A stretch of 64,000 bases of DNA from Arsukibacterium sp. (GTDB lineage: Bacteria > Pseudomonadota > Gammaproteobacteria > Enterobacterales > Alteromonadaceae): contig NZ_JAGYIM010000019.1 of assembly GCF_018402695.1 (NCBI RefSeq), forward strand, positions 1 to 64,000, given 5' to 3'. This document shows positions 17,069 to 26,905 of the stretch, piece by piece. The notes under the pieces were generated by a model, which made no database searches, was not told the origin of the DNA, and saw nothing but the letters and a program-made list of their open reading frames with translations. A program made the position numbers and the translations under genes. Positions within the stretch are counted from its first letter, which is position 1. Every line of letters begins with the position of its first letter.

Positions 17069-19212
17069 TTGATCATGCAGTTTTGACGCAGGTCGTAAAT
17101 ACTTATATTCCCAAAAGTTTCAGAGGCAACTACATCATTGGGTGGAAAAGATTCATCCGGCGATTCGATCCAGGCGAAGTCAATTCCCTCTTGACAAAGG
17201 GTGTTCAATAACACCGGAGTTAGTCCCGCCGTCAGACTTCGAGATAGAAGCGAACGCCGTTCTATTTCCGCCCGTTGGTCTGCTGCGCCAAGCCCGTATT
17301 GGTACGGCTCACCGGCTAAATACATCTGGTTACCAGTAAATGCCGGAATGAAGGAGATGTCAGGGCGGTTTGTGACAACAACGTTCTCAACTTGTGAATT
17401 CTCTTTCAACCAATCCGCCGCGTTAATCCGGGGCTCGAGTCCCAGTGAATCAACTGTGCGCTCAGATGTCTTGTTTTCGCCTGCTCTAGACGGTTCACTT
17501 GGTTTCACTGTCCCAAACCCCGTTGTCAATGGACGGGACTCTGTCCATAAAACGGATGGTCGAGTGAGAATCGATGTCAGCACCAGTGCGCTAACGCTCA
17601 CGGCAAAAATTGGCAGTGCAATTGAATGAAGTGATTGTTTCCCTGACTTGGTCAGTTTTCGCAAGAACAAGAATGCGAGTGCGGGTATTACGACCCACAC
17701 CGAGACTATCGCTAACCAAAACAGGACACCTGGCCACTGAAAAAACGGGGAGGGGATTGATTCGAAAACCCAATTCCGACTTAGTATTAGTGAACCTAGG
17801 GAAGCAATTCCGGCAATGAGAAGGGTTATCGGCACGGCTTTGCGCATTCCGATTCTGCCAATAAGTGAAATTTGCGCTTGACCCACCCCGTACGCAGAGA
17901 TCACTGCGATAGGTGCCGATGCCGCAAGTAGGAACCACAATTCGTTGATCCCTTCCCGCAAAAAAAGCAGTGCGAGCGCGCCTGTGAGAAAGGCGCCCAA
18001 AGAAAATATAAGTTCAGGTAACCTTCTTCCACTGGCGCTTGTGAATAACCAAGTAGTTCCTGCGAGGCGAGCAAATATTGCCAACAGCATTGCAATGGTT
18101 CCGAGCAACGGACCCCATCTACCAGAAACAGGATCGAGGCCTTGCCAGGTAGACGCACGTACCGCAATTACTTCTGAGAGGTTCTCTTGAACTCCAACCC
18201 CAAACAGAACCCAGAAATACGCAATTCCGACTCCGAGGATGGCAGCCAGTCCGAGTGAAATAGCTCTTTTCCAATCACTCTTACGAAACAGCAGCGAGGT
18301 TATCACCACCAGTCCAATCCCACCGAGCCCAACAACGGCGTGACTGGCTTTCCCTCCGGTTGTCCCAAGAGCTAGCAGACCAATTGCGAACCAAATAAAA
18401 ATAAGTGCAGGTCGTGATTCCGTTCTTAAACCGTGCAAAAACAGAAAGACCAGTCCGAGGAGCCAAACGGTCGTGAGTGATTGTGAAGGCGAATCGAAGT
18501 TGAGAATCACACCATAGAGGGCACCGGTGTAGCCGCCGACAACGATCAAGAGGACGGCTAGGGACGGAACCCACCAAGGGCTCGCTTTACCATTAACTCG
18601 AATCGATGCCGCCCACGAGGCAGCAATCAGGATCATTCCTAGTAGTGCGACAAGGGGTAGGAATCGCGTGAGGGCCACGAAAGAATCTAGGCCAGCTACT
18701 TGGGTGAGTTCTCCAGCCCACCCATACGTGAACCAGTGGTACCTAAGAGCTCCTCCCGACATCAAAATACTGTGCTCGGGGCCAAATTGACTGATCCCCC
18801 GCGAGAGCGCCTCTAGGAAATACATGTCAACTGATGACCCGGCGCGAATGGAACTCAGTGGTACGCGAATCCAATTGACCGCAAGCAATATCAATCCTGC
18901 AGCAAGTCCGACTACAACTCCAATAGATTCACTTCGCTGGGCCTCAAGTTCGCGCGATTTTTCACGCAGTGCGGTAATTCTCAGCGTGCAGACCAAGCCC
19001 ACCAAGATGGTCGGAATTAACCAAGCTATTGAGCCCAATATGGTGGGGTTAAGTATTACTGAAGAGAGCATTGACAGCAGAGTTCCGAGTGCTAGACCAA
19101 GTCCCGTGATTGCATACTTGCTTCGAATGTTTATCTGAGGTACGAGCAGAAGTAAGAGAGCTCCTGTTGCGATTTGGACCAAGATCACTGCAGAAGCGAG
19201 GAGAATAGACAC
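17062..19212 (-). CDS. Large polytopic membrane protein, possible GT-C glycosyltransferase
   Basis: A 716-residue protein with many hydrophobic spans and a C-terminal soluble domain after about residue 570. D129 in AGSSVDMYFLEAL and the later block MSGGALRYHWFTYGW resemble the acidic and aromatic extracytoplasmic loops of GT-C or DUF2298-like membrane proteins. The C-terminal part ends with a conserved-looking segment (LCQEGIDFAWIES) typical of the soluble domains in such proteins. The GTG start lies 9 bases after the ABC exporter stop, so it is the last gene of the rfbH-rfbG-ABC run. Exact function unknown. Confidence 0.6.
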   Translation of the reverse strand: MSILLASAVILVQIATGALLLLLVPQINIRSKYAITGLGLALGTLLSMLSSVILNPTILGSIAWLIPTILVGLVCTLRITALREKSRELEAQRSESIGVVVGLAAGLILLAVNWIRVPLSSIRAGSSVDMYFLEALSRGISQFGPEHSILMSGGALRYHWFTYGWAGELTQVAGLDSFVALTRFLPLVALLGMILIAASWAASIRVNGKASPWWVPSLAVLLIVVGGYTGALYGVILNFDSPSQSLTTVWLLGLVFLFLHGLRTESRPALIFIWFAIGLLALGTTGGKASHAVVGLGGIGLVVITSLLFRKSDWKRAISLGLAAILGVGIAYFWVLFGVGVQENLSEVIAVRASTWQGLDPVSGRWGPLLGTIAMLLAIFARLAGTTWLFTSASGRRLPELIFSLGAFLTGALALLFLREGINELWFLLAASAPIAVISAYGVGQAQISLIGRIGMRKAVPITLLIAGIASLGSLILSRNWVFESIPSPFFQWPGVLFWLAIVSVWVVIPALAFLFLRKLTKSGKQSLHSIALPIFAVSVSALVLTSILTRPSVLWTESRPLTTGFGTVKPSEPSRAGENKTSERTVDSLGLEPRINAADWLKENSQVENVVVTNRPDISFIPAFTGNQMYLAGEPYQYGLGAADQRAEIERRSLLSRSLTAGLTPVLLNTLCQEGIDFAWIESPDESFPPNDVVASETFGNISIYDLRQNCMINY

Positions 19213-19220
19213 GTTCAGCC

Positions 19221-21140
19221 TTACAGTCCCAGAAGCTGTGCTTGGCGCTCAAAGTCAGGAGTGCTGGCACGTACTTCATCGAAGGATCCTCGTGCCTCGA
19301 TCACGCCATGACGCATAAACACAACTTCGTCGGCAAATCGAATTGTGGCGAGTCGGTGGGCAATAGTGATTGTGGTGACGTCACCTTCGAGTTCCCGCAG
19401 TGTCTGGGTAATTGCCTGTTCGGTCTCGGCGTCGAGAGCGCTGGTGGCTTCGTCGAGTACGAGTAAACGTGGTCGTGTATACAATGCGCGCGCAATCCCC
19501 AGTCGTTGGCGTTGCCCACCACTGAGGCGAACCCCTCGCTCACCAATCACGGTCTGAAGGCCTTCGCGCGTATCTCGCAAGAACTCAGCAAGGTGAGCCC
19601 GCTCTAGCGCTTCCCAAACAAGTTCGTCATCGATTGCAAGGTCAGGCAAACCCAAAGCAACATTTTCACGCACTGTCCCTTCGGTCAGGCCAACACTTTG
19701 GGGAACGTATGCGATTGCTCCAGGCCAGCGAACGACCGCCTCTCGGGGTGTGACCCCACTGATTAGCACTTCACCTGAGTCAGGTTCCAAAACACCCAAG
19801 ATGAGATCAGCGAGTGTTGATTTCCCAGCACCAGTACTCCCCACCAGCGCCAGTGATCGACCCGAACTCACCTTGGCAGAGGCGTCCTTAACTGCCGGTC
19901 GTTCAGCATTGGGGTAGATCAGGCTAACGTCAGTAACAACAACCTCGGCATTGAAGTCACCGTGACCTGCGGCAATTCTTTCGCGGATCGCCCGAGCTTG
20001 TGAATCGCTGATCTGGTTGTTGGTTTCGCCTTGTCCGTCTTTGAGGCCGAACCAAAACGCCAATTCAAATGTCTTGCGAGCAGCTGCAGCCGCGGATCGA
20101 ATCGAGATTCCAGCACCTTGAAGTCGCAGAAGTGCCGGAATAATTCGGAATCCGGCGGCGAGGAACAAACCAACTGTTGCAGCTGCCGCGGCAAGATCTT
20201 TGGTAAGGAACTGAACAATCGCCAACACGAATGCACCTACAACCAGAGCAGACTCCAGAACATATTTTGGGATTTCCGCAAGAAATGAATTTGTTGCGCC
20301 CGCTCGAGCGGATTCACGTGCTAGCCGATCAAAGCGATCGATATAAAAATCACGTCGGTTCAATACGGTGGTTTCCCGGTAGGTGGTGAGAGCTTCAGAA
20401 ACCGTAGTGATGGTGGACATTCCGCGGTTGGCTTGGATCGAAGCATTGCGCGCGGACGCGCGACCCAACCAGATTTGCAGGAAGTACACGATAACTGCAA
20501 AGAAACCGGCGGCGCTGATGGTAAGTACTGGGTCCACAATGAAAAGACCAATACCAATAATCACAAACAAGAAAACCTCGGTGGCAATGATGAGTGTTGA
20601 CCCCAACAAACTTGTTATTGCTGCTGAGACACCACCGGTGAGCGCATAAAGCACTTCTGATGTGCTCCACCTCTGCACTTCAAGAAGTGGTCGACTCAGG
20701 ATTTTTCGGGCAAGTCGGGCCGAAACATCTGCCTGACGGTTAGCAAGGAATCGGAACATTCGTCGGGTAATCAATGCCGAAAGTAGCGTCTTGGTTAACA
20801 AAAGCACAACTGCAGTTGCGGCCAGCAGGCCAATGAGTTGTGAGGCAGTCAAACTCTCTAAGCCGAATCTTTCTTTCCAGTCAAGCAGTGATGCAGGGAG
20901 AGCGTTGGGGTCAATGCCGGAAATAGCTACGGCCCCGATAGCACCAATTAAAAGGATTCCTGCGAGGTCAAGAATGCTGAGCAGCATCTGAGCGACGGTG
21001 GCCAAGCCGAATAAGCGACGATCCCGCTTTGTGAGTAGCGCGAACGACGCGCGTACCGACTCGATTAACGTTCGATCCCGGGGGGTGTCACTCACTGGCG
21101 TGCCCGTGACCGGATCGAACTCCACGTTGTCGTCAATCAT
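19221..21140 (-). CDS. ABC exporter with fused membrane and ATPase domains
   Basis: A 639-residue half-transporter. The first ~370 residues form a six-helix ABC exporter domain and the rest a nucleotide-binding domain. That domain has Walker A GSTGAGKST (434-442), signature LSGGQRQRLG from residue 539, Walker B LLVLDEATSALD near 559-570 and an H-loop in IAHRLATIR. In layout it resembles MsbA and the lipid-linked oligosaccharide flippase PglK. Its ATG overlaps the rfbG stop (ATGA). In this locus it most likely flips a polyprenyl-linked glycan, but a drug or lipid exporter cannot be excluded. Confidence 0.85.
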   Translation of the reverse strand: MIDDNVEFDPVTGTPVSDTPRDRTLIESVRASFALLTKRDRRLFGLATVAQMLLSILDLAGILLIGAIGAVAISGIDPNALPASLLDWKERFGLESLTASQLIGLLAATAVVLLLTKTLLSALITRRMFRFLANRQADVSARLARKILSRPLLEVQRWSTSEVLYALTGGVSAAITSLLGSTLIIATEVFLFVIIGIGLFIVDPVLTISAAGFFAVIVYFLQIWLGRASARNASIQANRGMSTITTVSEALTTYRETTVLNRRDFYIDRFDRLARESARAGATNSFLAEIPKYVLESALVVGAFVLAIVQFLTKDLAAAAATVGLFLAAGFRIIPALLRLQGAGISIRSAAAAARKTFELAFWFGLKDGQGETNNQISDSQARAIRERIAAGHGDFNAEVVVTDVSLIYPNAERPAVKDASAKVSSGRSLALVGSTGAGKSTLADLILGVLEPDSGEVLISGVTPREAVVRWPGAIAYVPQSVGLTEGTVRENVALGLPDLAIDDELVWEALERAHLAEFLRDTREGLQTVIGERGVRLSGGQRQRLGIARALYTRPRLLVLDEATSALDAETEQAITQTLRELEGDVTTITIAHRLATIRFADEVVFMRHGVIEARGSFDEVRASTPDFERQAQLLGL

Positions 21141-22171
21141 TGATTTACCAACGACACGTATTTTTTAATTTGCGCGGTTGTCGTGGCGCGAGGATCAGTT
21201 CCGGCATTGACGCTTTTGGTCCACTCAACGGTCCATTCAATTGCCTGACCGAAGTCCAATCGATCCGCCCAAGCCAGTTTTTGCCGAGCCGGGGTGGCGT
21301 CGAGTGCGAGCAGTTCGGCTTCGTGTGGGTGGGTTTGTGCAGGCACCGACCAGGAAGCTGGTGAACCCCACATCTGTGATGCGAGGTCAGCAACTTCACC
21401 AACTGTTCTCAAGTTTTTAGGGCCTGGGCCAAAATTCCAGGTTGGTTGCCCCAAGACTTTGGGATTATGAGCCAGTAGTTCCTGCATGAGAAGTTGATAC
21501 CCAGTGAGACAGTCCAAAACATGTTGCCATGGTCTGACCGCCTCGGGGTATCGCAAGGACACTTCAGTACCCTCTGAAAATCCGCGCATGAGGTCGGGCA
21601 TGAGCCGGTCCCGGCAGACATCGCCGCCACCGATCACATTGCCGGCCCTAGCGATTGCCATGGGTGAGCCCGGGAAACTCAGCATCCATGACTGAGTTAG
21701 AATGTCGGCCATTGCTTTTGAGGCGCTGTAGGGGTCGTGGCCCCCGAGTGGATCAGACTCGATGTACCCCTGGATTTGATTCACATTTCGGTACACCTTG
21801 TCGGTCGTGATAATTACCGAGGCTTTAATCGAAGGAACAGTGGAAATGGCCTCTATGACGTTGTAGGTGCCCATCACGTTTGTCTCAATGGTGGTCCTTG
21901 GATCTAGGTAGGACTCACGAACAAGCGGTTGGGCAGCCAGGTGATACACGGCATCAGGTGAAGTGGCCTCAAGGGCTGTTCTTACAGTGCCAGCGGATCG
22001 GATATCTCCGCGAATATCCTGCTGGACAAGTTCGCCAACCGCACCGACTACGTAGAGGGATCCCGGCTCAGGATCCAAAGAGAGACCCGAGACCTGATGA
22101 CCCTGCTGGGTTAGCATCAAGGTCAACCAAGCACCTTTGAAGCCGGTGTGCCCGGTGATCAGGTAATGCAT
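21137..22171 (-). CDS. rfbG: CDP-glucose 4,6-dehydratase
   Basis: An extended SDR of 344 residues with TGHTGFKG at 7-14, the CDP-glucose dehydratase block LAAQPLVRESY, TTDKVY, and the catalytic YSASK (Tyr148, Lys152). VRPWQHVLDCLTGY is typical of RfbG. It converts CDP-glucose to CDP-4-keto-6-deoxyglucose. It lies 21 bases after rfbH and overlaps the ABC exporter start. rfbF, which makes its substrate, is 4.7 kb away on the other strand. Confidence 0.93.
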   Translation of the reverse strand: MHYLITGHTGFKGAWLTLMLTQQGHQVSGLSLDPEPGSLYVVGAVGELVQQDIRGDIRSAGTVRTALEATSPDAVYHLAAQPLVRESYLDPRTTIETNVMGTYNVIEAISTVPSIKASVIITTDKVYRNVNQIQGYIESDPLGGHDPYSASKAMADILTQSWMLSFPGSPMAIARAGNVIGGGDVCRDRLMPDLMRGFSEGTEVSLRYPEAVRPWQHVLDCLTGYQLLMQELLAHNPKVLGQPTWNFGPGPKNLRTVGEVADLASQMWGSPASWSVPAQTHPHEAELLALDATPARQKLAWADRLDFGQAIEWTVEWTKSVNAGTDPRATTTAQIKKYVSLVNQ

Positions 22172-22192
22172 GCCCTCAATACTAGGGGCAGG

Positions 22193-23518
22193 CTAGGGCT
22201 TGACATTGGGATCGTTCACGAACTCGGTGATGCTGTGGGCAATGTAGTCGAGCATGGGTTCGGTCAACCCCGGATATACCCCCACCCAGAAGGTGCGGCG
22301 CATGACAATGTCGGTGTTGGTCAAATCACCGACAACCCGTGCTTCGACGTTCTTATAGGCGGGTTGCCGCAAGATGTTGCCAGCGAACATGAGTCTGGTG
22401 CCAATTTTGCGTGCGTCAAGAAACCGCATGAGTTCTTCACGATCCACGTCAAGTTCGGGATCCAAAGTGAGGGGGAAACCGAACCACGAGGGCTTTGAAT
22501 GCTCCGTTGCTTGCGGCATGATCAACCCGGAAACGCCAGAAAGTTTCGCATATAAGAAGTCGAAGTTCTTTTTACGAGCAGCAACGAAGCCGTCAAGTTT
22601 CTTAAGTTGGGAAAGACCTAGTGCGGCCTGCATGTCGGTAGCTTTGAGGTTGTAACCAATGTGACTGTAAATGTATTTGTGGTCGTAGCCTTCGGGTAAT
22701 TCACCCAACTGCCATTCAAACCGTTTCAAGCAAGTGTTGTCGCACCCTGTTTCGCAGTAGCAATCTCGGCCCCAGTCCCGGAAGGATTCGATTTGCCGTG
22801 CCACCAAGGGCGATTTGAAAAAGACCGCACCACCTTCACCGGTCGTTATGTGGTGAGCGGGATAGAAGCTGGCAGTGGCTGTGTCACCGAAGCTTCCGGT
22901 GCGCTTGCCCCGATACTCGGAACCCAATGCGTCGCACGAGTCTTCGATCAACCACATGCCGTGTTCCTTGCAAAGTTCCTGCACAGTATCCAGATCAAAT
23001 GGATTACCCAAAGCGTGCGCCATCATGATCGCGCGAGTCTTGGGACCAACCGCCTCACGCATTCGATCTGCAATAGCGTCATAGGTGCCTAAATTGACGT
23101 CGACCATCACTGGTTTTAAACCATTTTGAATAATCGGATTAATTGTTGTGGGGAAACCCATTGCGACTGTGAGAACTTCATCGCCTGGCTTCAAAGCCTT
23201 CTTGCCTAACTTGGGACTGGTCAGAGCACTCAACGCAACCAAGTTTGCGCTCGACCCACTGTTTACCATCAATGCTCCGCGCGATCCAACGTACTTAGCC
23301 AACTCGCGCTGGAACTGTTCATGAAAGCGACCAGCGGTCAACCAGCCATCGAGACTCGAATCAACGAGTGCACTTAAATCACCCGGATCCAATACCTTTC
23401 CTGACACGGGAACAACACTTTCTCCGGGAATAAACTCAAAGGTCGCAAGTGACTTCTCTCCGTAGGACTGAACGAGCCGCAAAATTTCGGCGCGTTCCTT
23501 GGCGAGGTTGTCTGACAT
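22193..23518 (-). CDS. rfbH: CDP-4-keto-6-deoxyglucose 3-dehydrase (E1)
   Basis: About 441 residues starting at [11 protein letters not shown] (ATG 23516-23518). It has the PMP-dependent dehydrase signature: the usual Schiff-base lysine is replaced by histidine in [14 protein letters not shown] (His222). Cysteines 195, 253, 255 and 263 match the C-x57-C-x-C-x7-C pattern of the E1 [2Fe-2S] cluster. With an E3-type reductase it removes the 3-hydroxyl. No E3 gene is visible in the window. A longer frame opens at 23620 but carries no family sequence before residue 35. Confidence 0.93.
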   Translation of the reverse strand: MSDNLAKERAEILRLVQSYGEKSLATFEFIPGESVVPVSGKVLDPGDLSALVDSSLDGWLTAGRFHEQFQRELAKYVGSRGALMVNSGSSANLVALSALTSPKLGKKALKPGDEVLTVAMGFPTTINPIIQNGLKPVMVDVNLGTYDAIADRMREAVGPKTRAIMMAHALGNPFDLDTVQELCKEHGMWLIEDSCDALGSEYRGKRTGSFGDTATASFYPAHHITTGEGGAVFFKSPLVARQIESFRDWGRDCYCETGCDNTCLKRFEWQLGELPEGYDHKYIYSHIGYNLKATDMQAALGLSQLKKLDGFVAARKKNFDFLYAKLSGVSGLIMPQATEHSKPSWFGFPLTLDPELDVDREELMRFLDARKIGTRLMFAGNILRQPAYKNVEARVVGDLTNTDIVMRRTFWVGVYPGLTEPMLDYIAHSITEFVNDPNVKP

Positions 23519-23548
23519 ACTTTTACTCCGAACTGAGGCGGGAACCGT

Positions 23549-23561
23549 ATGGTATCGGTTA
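23549..23561 (-). promoter_or_regulatory. Shared 13-base element upstream of rfbH, possible -10 region
   Basis: On the minus strand this reads TAACCGATACCAT, the same 13 bases found directly upstream of rfbF at 26887-26899. TACCAT could serve as a -10 box, giving a leader of about 24 bases before the rfbH ATG with GGAG in place as a ribosome site. No strong -35 is seen. Confidence 0.4.
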
Positions 23562-23648
23562 ACTGAAGCCAGAGACCACAAACAAGGCTGCGTTTCCATT
23601 TGTGGGTCTAGATTGATCAATCAATCGTTAGTCAAGACCACATTGTCG

Positions 23649-24533
23649 TCAGCTCCCATTCGAAGTACCTAAATACTTTGGGTTCACTGACCTGAACGCT
23701 TCAATCAAGTCACTCGAATCGAGATTGGCGTGCACATGGAACTGAGGAATCCGAAGATAATTATGCCCGAGGGCCTTCGCGAGTAGCCAGAACACATCGA
23801 TGGCCTCTTCTGGGAGTGGTGGTTGAATTTCAATAACGGTAGAACCTTTTTGCATCCAAATCATGTGCGTCAATCCAGCTCCATGCTGACCAACTAGCAC
23901 TTGAGAATGTTGAGCAAGGGAAACCTGCAATTCCGGCGCGATTGTCGCCATGTCTGCGAATACAAATGATCCTTGAACAAGAATTTCGTCACAAACGTCA
24001 CGGAGGTTGGGGGTTGATCGTCTTTGGGCTCCTGACATTTCCGTTTCAGACATTGAGCTGCTGTGAAAATCATCAGTTGTGGTTCTATCGATAATGAGAA
24101 TTGGAGTTGAACTAATTTCTAACTTGGGAAGAAAAGACTGCATAGCCTCAATCGCCACAGGTAGCTGTTGTTTCTTGTGTTTGCGTGGGTAGTCTAAGCC
24201 GGTTACCACGTGGTGACGACTCCTATTTCCTGCGAGTGTGTGCAGGGCGACACCCGGTTTTACAATCTCCACGCTTATCTCGGGTTCGAGAAACTCGAAC
24301 CATTGGTTCATTGGACCGCAGTCGCGAACAGCAATTGTCTTGGTTCCAGTCTTTCGCAGCCACAATGCGAGTGGGGCAAAATATCCAAGCAAGAAATGGT
24401 AGAAGACTTGAACGGAACCATCCCAGTGATTTGAAACAACGAGAACTCGTTCTTTATATGCAGTTCGTCGATTTCGCCAAATAATTAGGTCAACATATTT
24501 TCTGTTGCCCCATGCTCTCAGCCGATTAATCAC
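23649..24533 (-). CDS. Glycosyltransferase family 61 (DUF563)
   Basis: A 294-residue protein with the GT61/DUF563 C-terminal signature VGQHGAGLTHMIWM followed by GSTVIEIQPP, and an N-terminal FYHFLLGYFAPL block shared with the family. It has no clear membrane segment and probably acts in the cytoplasm on lipid-linked sugars. It lies 130 bases before rfbH on the same strand and about 50 bases after the FkbM methyltransferase. The donor is unknown; GT61 members transfer a range of sugars including xylose and GlcNAc. Confidence 0.8.
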   Translation of the reverse strand: MINRLRAWGNRKYVDLIIWRNRRTAYKERVLVVSNHWDGSVQVFYHFLLGYFAPLALWLRKTGTKTIAVRDCGPMNQWFEFLEPEISVEIVKPGVALHTLAGNRSRHHVVTGLDYPRKHKKQQLPVAIEAMQSFLPKLEISSTPILIIDRTTTDDFHSSSMSETEMSGAQRRSTPNLRDVCDEILVQGSFVFADMATIAPELQVSLAQHSQVLVGQHGAGLTHMIWMQKGSTVIEIQPPLPEEAIDVFWLLAKALGHNYLRIPQFHVHANLDSSDLIEAFRSVNPKYLGTSNGS

Positions 24534-24582
24534 TGCATACTCCCGATGTCGATTCTCTCTATTGCCTAAGAACTAAACAACA

Positions 24583-25322
24583 CTATTCCAGCCTTCTATA
24601 CAGGCTGGTTACACCTGCGATTCCAATCAATTCATAATTTTTGGAACTGAGAAATTCGGAGACTGCGGTTTTCCTCTGAATTGGTGGTGTGAGGTCCTCG
24701 ATTAACAAAAAGTCGGGCCTGAATTTCACCCAGTCGTTCATTACCAGAACACCCATCTCCTCACCTTCGACATCGACTGTCATGACTGTGGGACCAGGTG
24801 GAATCTCAAGTGGGAGAATCTCTCGTAGGGGAAGAACCCTGACCGAATATCGGGCTGCGATTTTATGACCGAGTGCAGAACCTCTGCAGCGCGGGACTCT
24901 GATGTTGTCGAATACTGGTACGTCTCGAACTCAATGAAATTAATTGATTCTGAGTTACTCAAACCAATGGCGGCATGAATGGACTTATCTCCAGGTCGGA
25001 CCCTTCGAGACAAATCGACATTAGCGCTCACCGGATCAACAAGTATTCCTCTCCCACCCAATTGGTACAAGGCGTATGTATTCGACCCAAGAATCGGATG
25101 ACCAGAACCAATGTCAATATAGAACCCTGCTTTAGCGGGTAACAGTGCCTGAAGCATGGCATCTTCACCGAACTGTCCGTAAGAGTCGAGAGGTCTGATC
25201 TTTCTCAAGCTCTTGGCGTGCCTCCGCCAAGAAATGTGTTGATTGATTCGATAACGCAGACCTGAATTTTGACTCAGTCCCAGGGAGTCCAAGGTGGCTG
25301 TCACAATCCTTGGGCCCAGCAT
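24583..25322 (-). CDS. FkbM family methyltransferase, frameshifted
   Basis: The start (MLGPRIVTATLDSLG) and the block DSYGQFGEDAMLQALL, FYIDIGSGHP, LVDPV match FkbM methyltransferases, which O-methylate sugars or polyketides. The frame breaks after YSTTSESRAAEVLHS and stops at 24780. The family C-terminus continues in another frame: ARYSVRVLPLREILPLE, then VMTVDVEGEEMGVL and the end at 24583. Adding one base near 24869-24870 (a CC run on the plus strand) restores about 246 residues. Whether this is mutation or sequencing error is open. Confidence 0.75.
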
Positions 25323-25452
25323 TCATTGAGCCTACAGCTTTTTGCATGCGAAATGGAACCGTCCCTGAACGCATGTCACTGAATACGATGAGTTTTCTCC
25401 GCTCCGGATTTGGTGACAATGGAATACTTTCGATTCAGGAGCAGGGGTAGAT

Positions 25453-26858
25453 TCACGGTAAAACTTGACGTTCCAAAACCCACTCCCGCTGATTGAGAGC
25501 ATTAAGAATCGAGCACAGTCGTTGCGCTGTGATAGTTGGGGCAATTTGCTCCAACGTTCTGCTGGCTTCGTTGAGACACTCTTCAGGGTTTCCCAAAGTC
25601 GATGAATTAGCCACGTCCCTTTGCCTTTCAATCGTTGCCATTCCTAGCGAACTTGTTCCAATATGCCAACCTGAAAGGATGGCTGCAGCTATGACGACTC
25701 CAAGGACAAGATTCCTTATGAGAGCCAAATTTAGGTAACTCAGCCACGAAAACGCTGACAGGATCACCAGGATCGCAATAGGAATCCACAGTGATTGATA
25801 TCGATGAATAAAAGGTGTACGAGCCACGGTGATGAAAGCCATGGCGGTAAACAAAAGCCCAAATAGCAGGACGAGTTGCCTAGTCGGAAGGGACTTCTTG
25901 GAAGCGTAGATGACTCCGAGAATGATAAATAGGATGCCAACAACAAAGCCCAAATAGTCTCGAAAGGCGATAATGAACCAGGAGTTGAAATCGTTACTGT
26001 GAAGGGGGGCTGCGATCAAGACGGATGCAAGCCCTGCAAGTGTGGCGGCAAGTGCGAGGAGGATTGAATCCAGCGGATTTTGTAACAGGATGCTGTCGAA
26101 TACCCCCTGAGCACTCCCAATGAGCGGGTTTGTCGGCGGATTCAGGGCAGCTATTCGAATCCCTGCAATAGCCAGAACCGCAGAGGCTGAGAGAATTGCA
26201 ATGGAAAGTTTAATGTGTAATGACGTACTGAATGAGCGATCTGGGCCCCGCGGCGCGAAATGAATAAGGCCCACGATTAACAACGCCATCAATATGATCG
26301 AACTCGAAAAAGAAGCCCAAGACAATATGAAAAAGAGCGAACCAAGAATGAGCATTTTGGTTTGACTACGACCTTCTTCTTGGGATCGAAGAAAGAAAGC
26401 TGCCGAAATGATGGCAAGTAGGGGGCTGAGCCCCCATTTGAGCATGAAGCCCATGCTGGAGGCGAAGAGAACTCCGGTTGAAGAAAGATAGATCACGGCA
26501 AACGCACTCAGTGCTATCCGTCGAATCTTGGTGCCGTCGTCCAACAGCAGATTAAATGCGAAGGCGGTACTGCCAAACAAGAGGCTTGTTACAAGCATGT
26601 AGCCGGGGTACCACGTACCAAAGATCACGAGCTCAATTCCAAAAAATATTCGACTGAGCGGGAAAAGTTTCCGCCATTGTCTTGCAGAATCCCGAAGTAA
26701 GGGCTTTCAAGAGTGGCCGATACAACGTCCCACTCATCCCAAAAGAAAGTTAGGCCGCGATTCTGCCATGTCACGACGACAGCGAAAATGATTGCACCGC
26801 TGGCCCAGCCAACGGCCCAAGGGTCAACCCGCTTTTTTATATTTTTTGTAACCCCCAC
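25453..26858 (-). CDS. GT-C-like polytopic membrane protein, frameshifted
   Basis: The N-terminal frame (from 26858) carries TM1 and LTFFWDEWDVVSA, an aromatic-acidic first loop typical of GT-C glycosyltransferases. It stops at 26625. The frame for KLFPLSRIFFGIELVIFG runs on to 25453 with about nine further spans. Inserting one T into the run read as AAAA on the plus strand at 26663-26666 yields a continuous GGNFFPLSRIFFG and a protein of about 468 residues. The role is presumably transfer of a polyprenyl-phosphate sugar outside the membrane. The C-terminal 25 residues are uncertain, since other frames stay open past 25453. Confidence 0.65.
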
Positions 26859-26886
26859 GGCATGACATTAGCACCGGAAATTGAAC

Positions 26887-26899
26887 TAACCGATACCAT
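26887..26899 (+). promoter_or_regulatory. Shared 13-base element directly upstream of rfbF
   Basis: TAACCGATACCAT is identical to the element upstream of rfbH. If TACCAT (26894-26899) is the -10 box, transcription would start at or next to the rfbF ATG (26906), giving a leaderless message, which is common in Actinobacteria. Confidence 0.4.
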
Positions 26900-26905
26900 C
26901 GACTT

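Noticed and set aside
25332-25631. Possible further frameshift extending the GT-C-like protein past 25453
   Set aside because: Two other frames stay open there, but neither reads as a convincing family C-terminus, so a second break is not supported.
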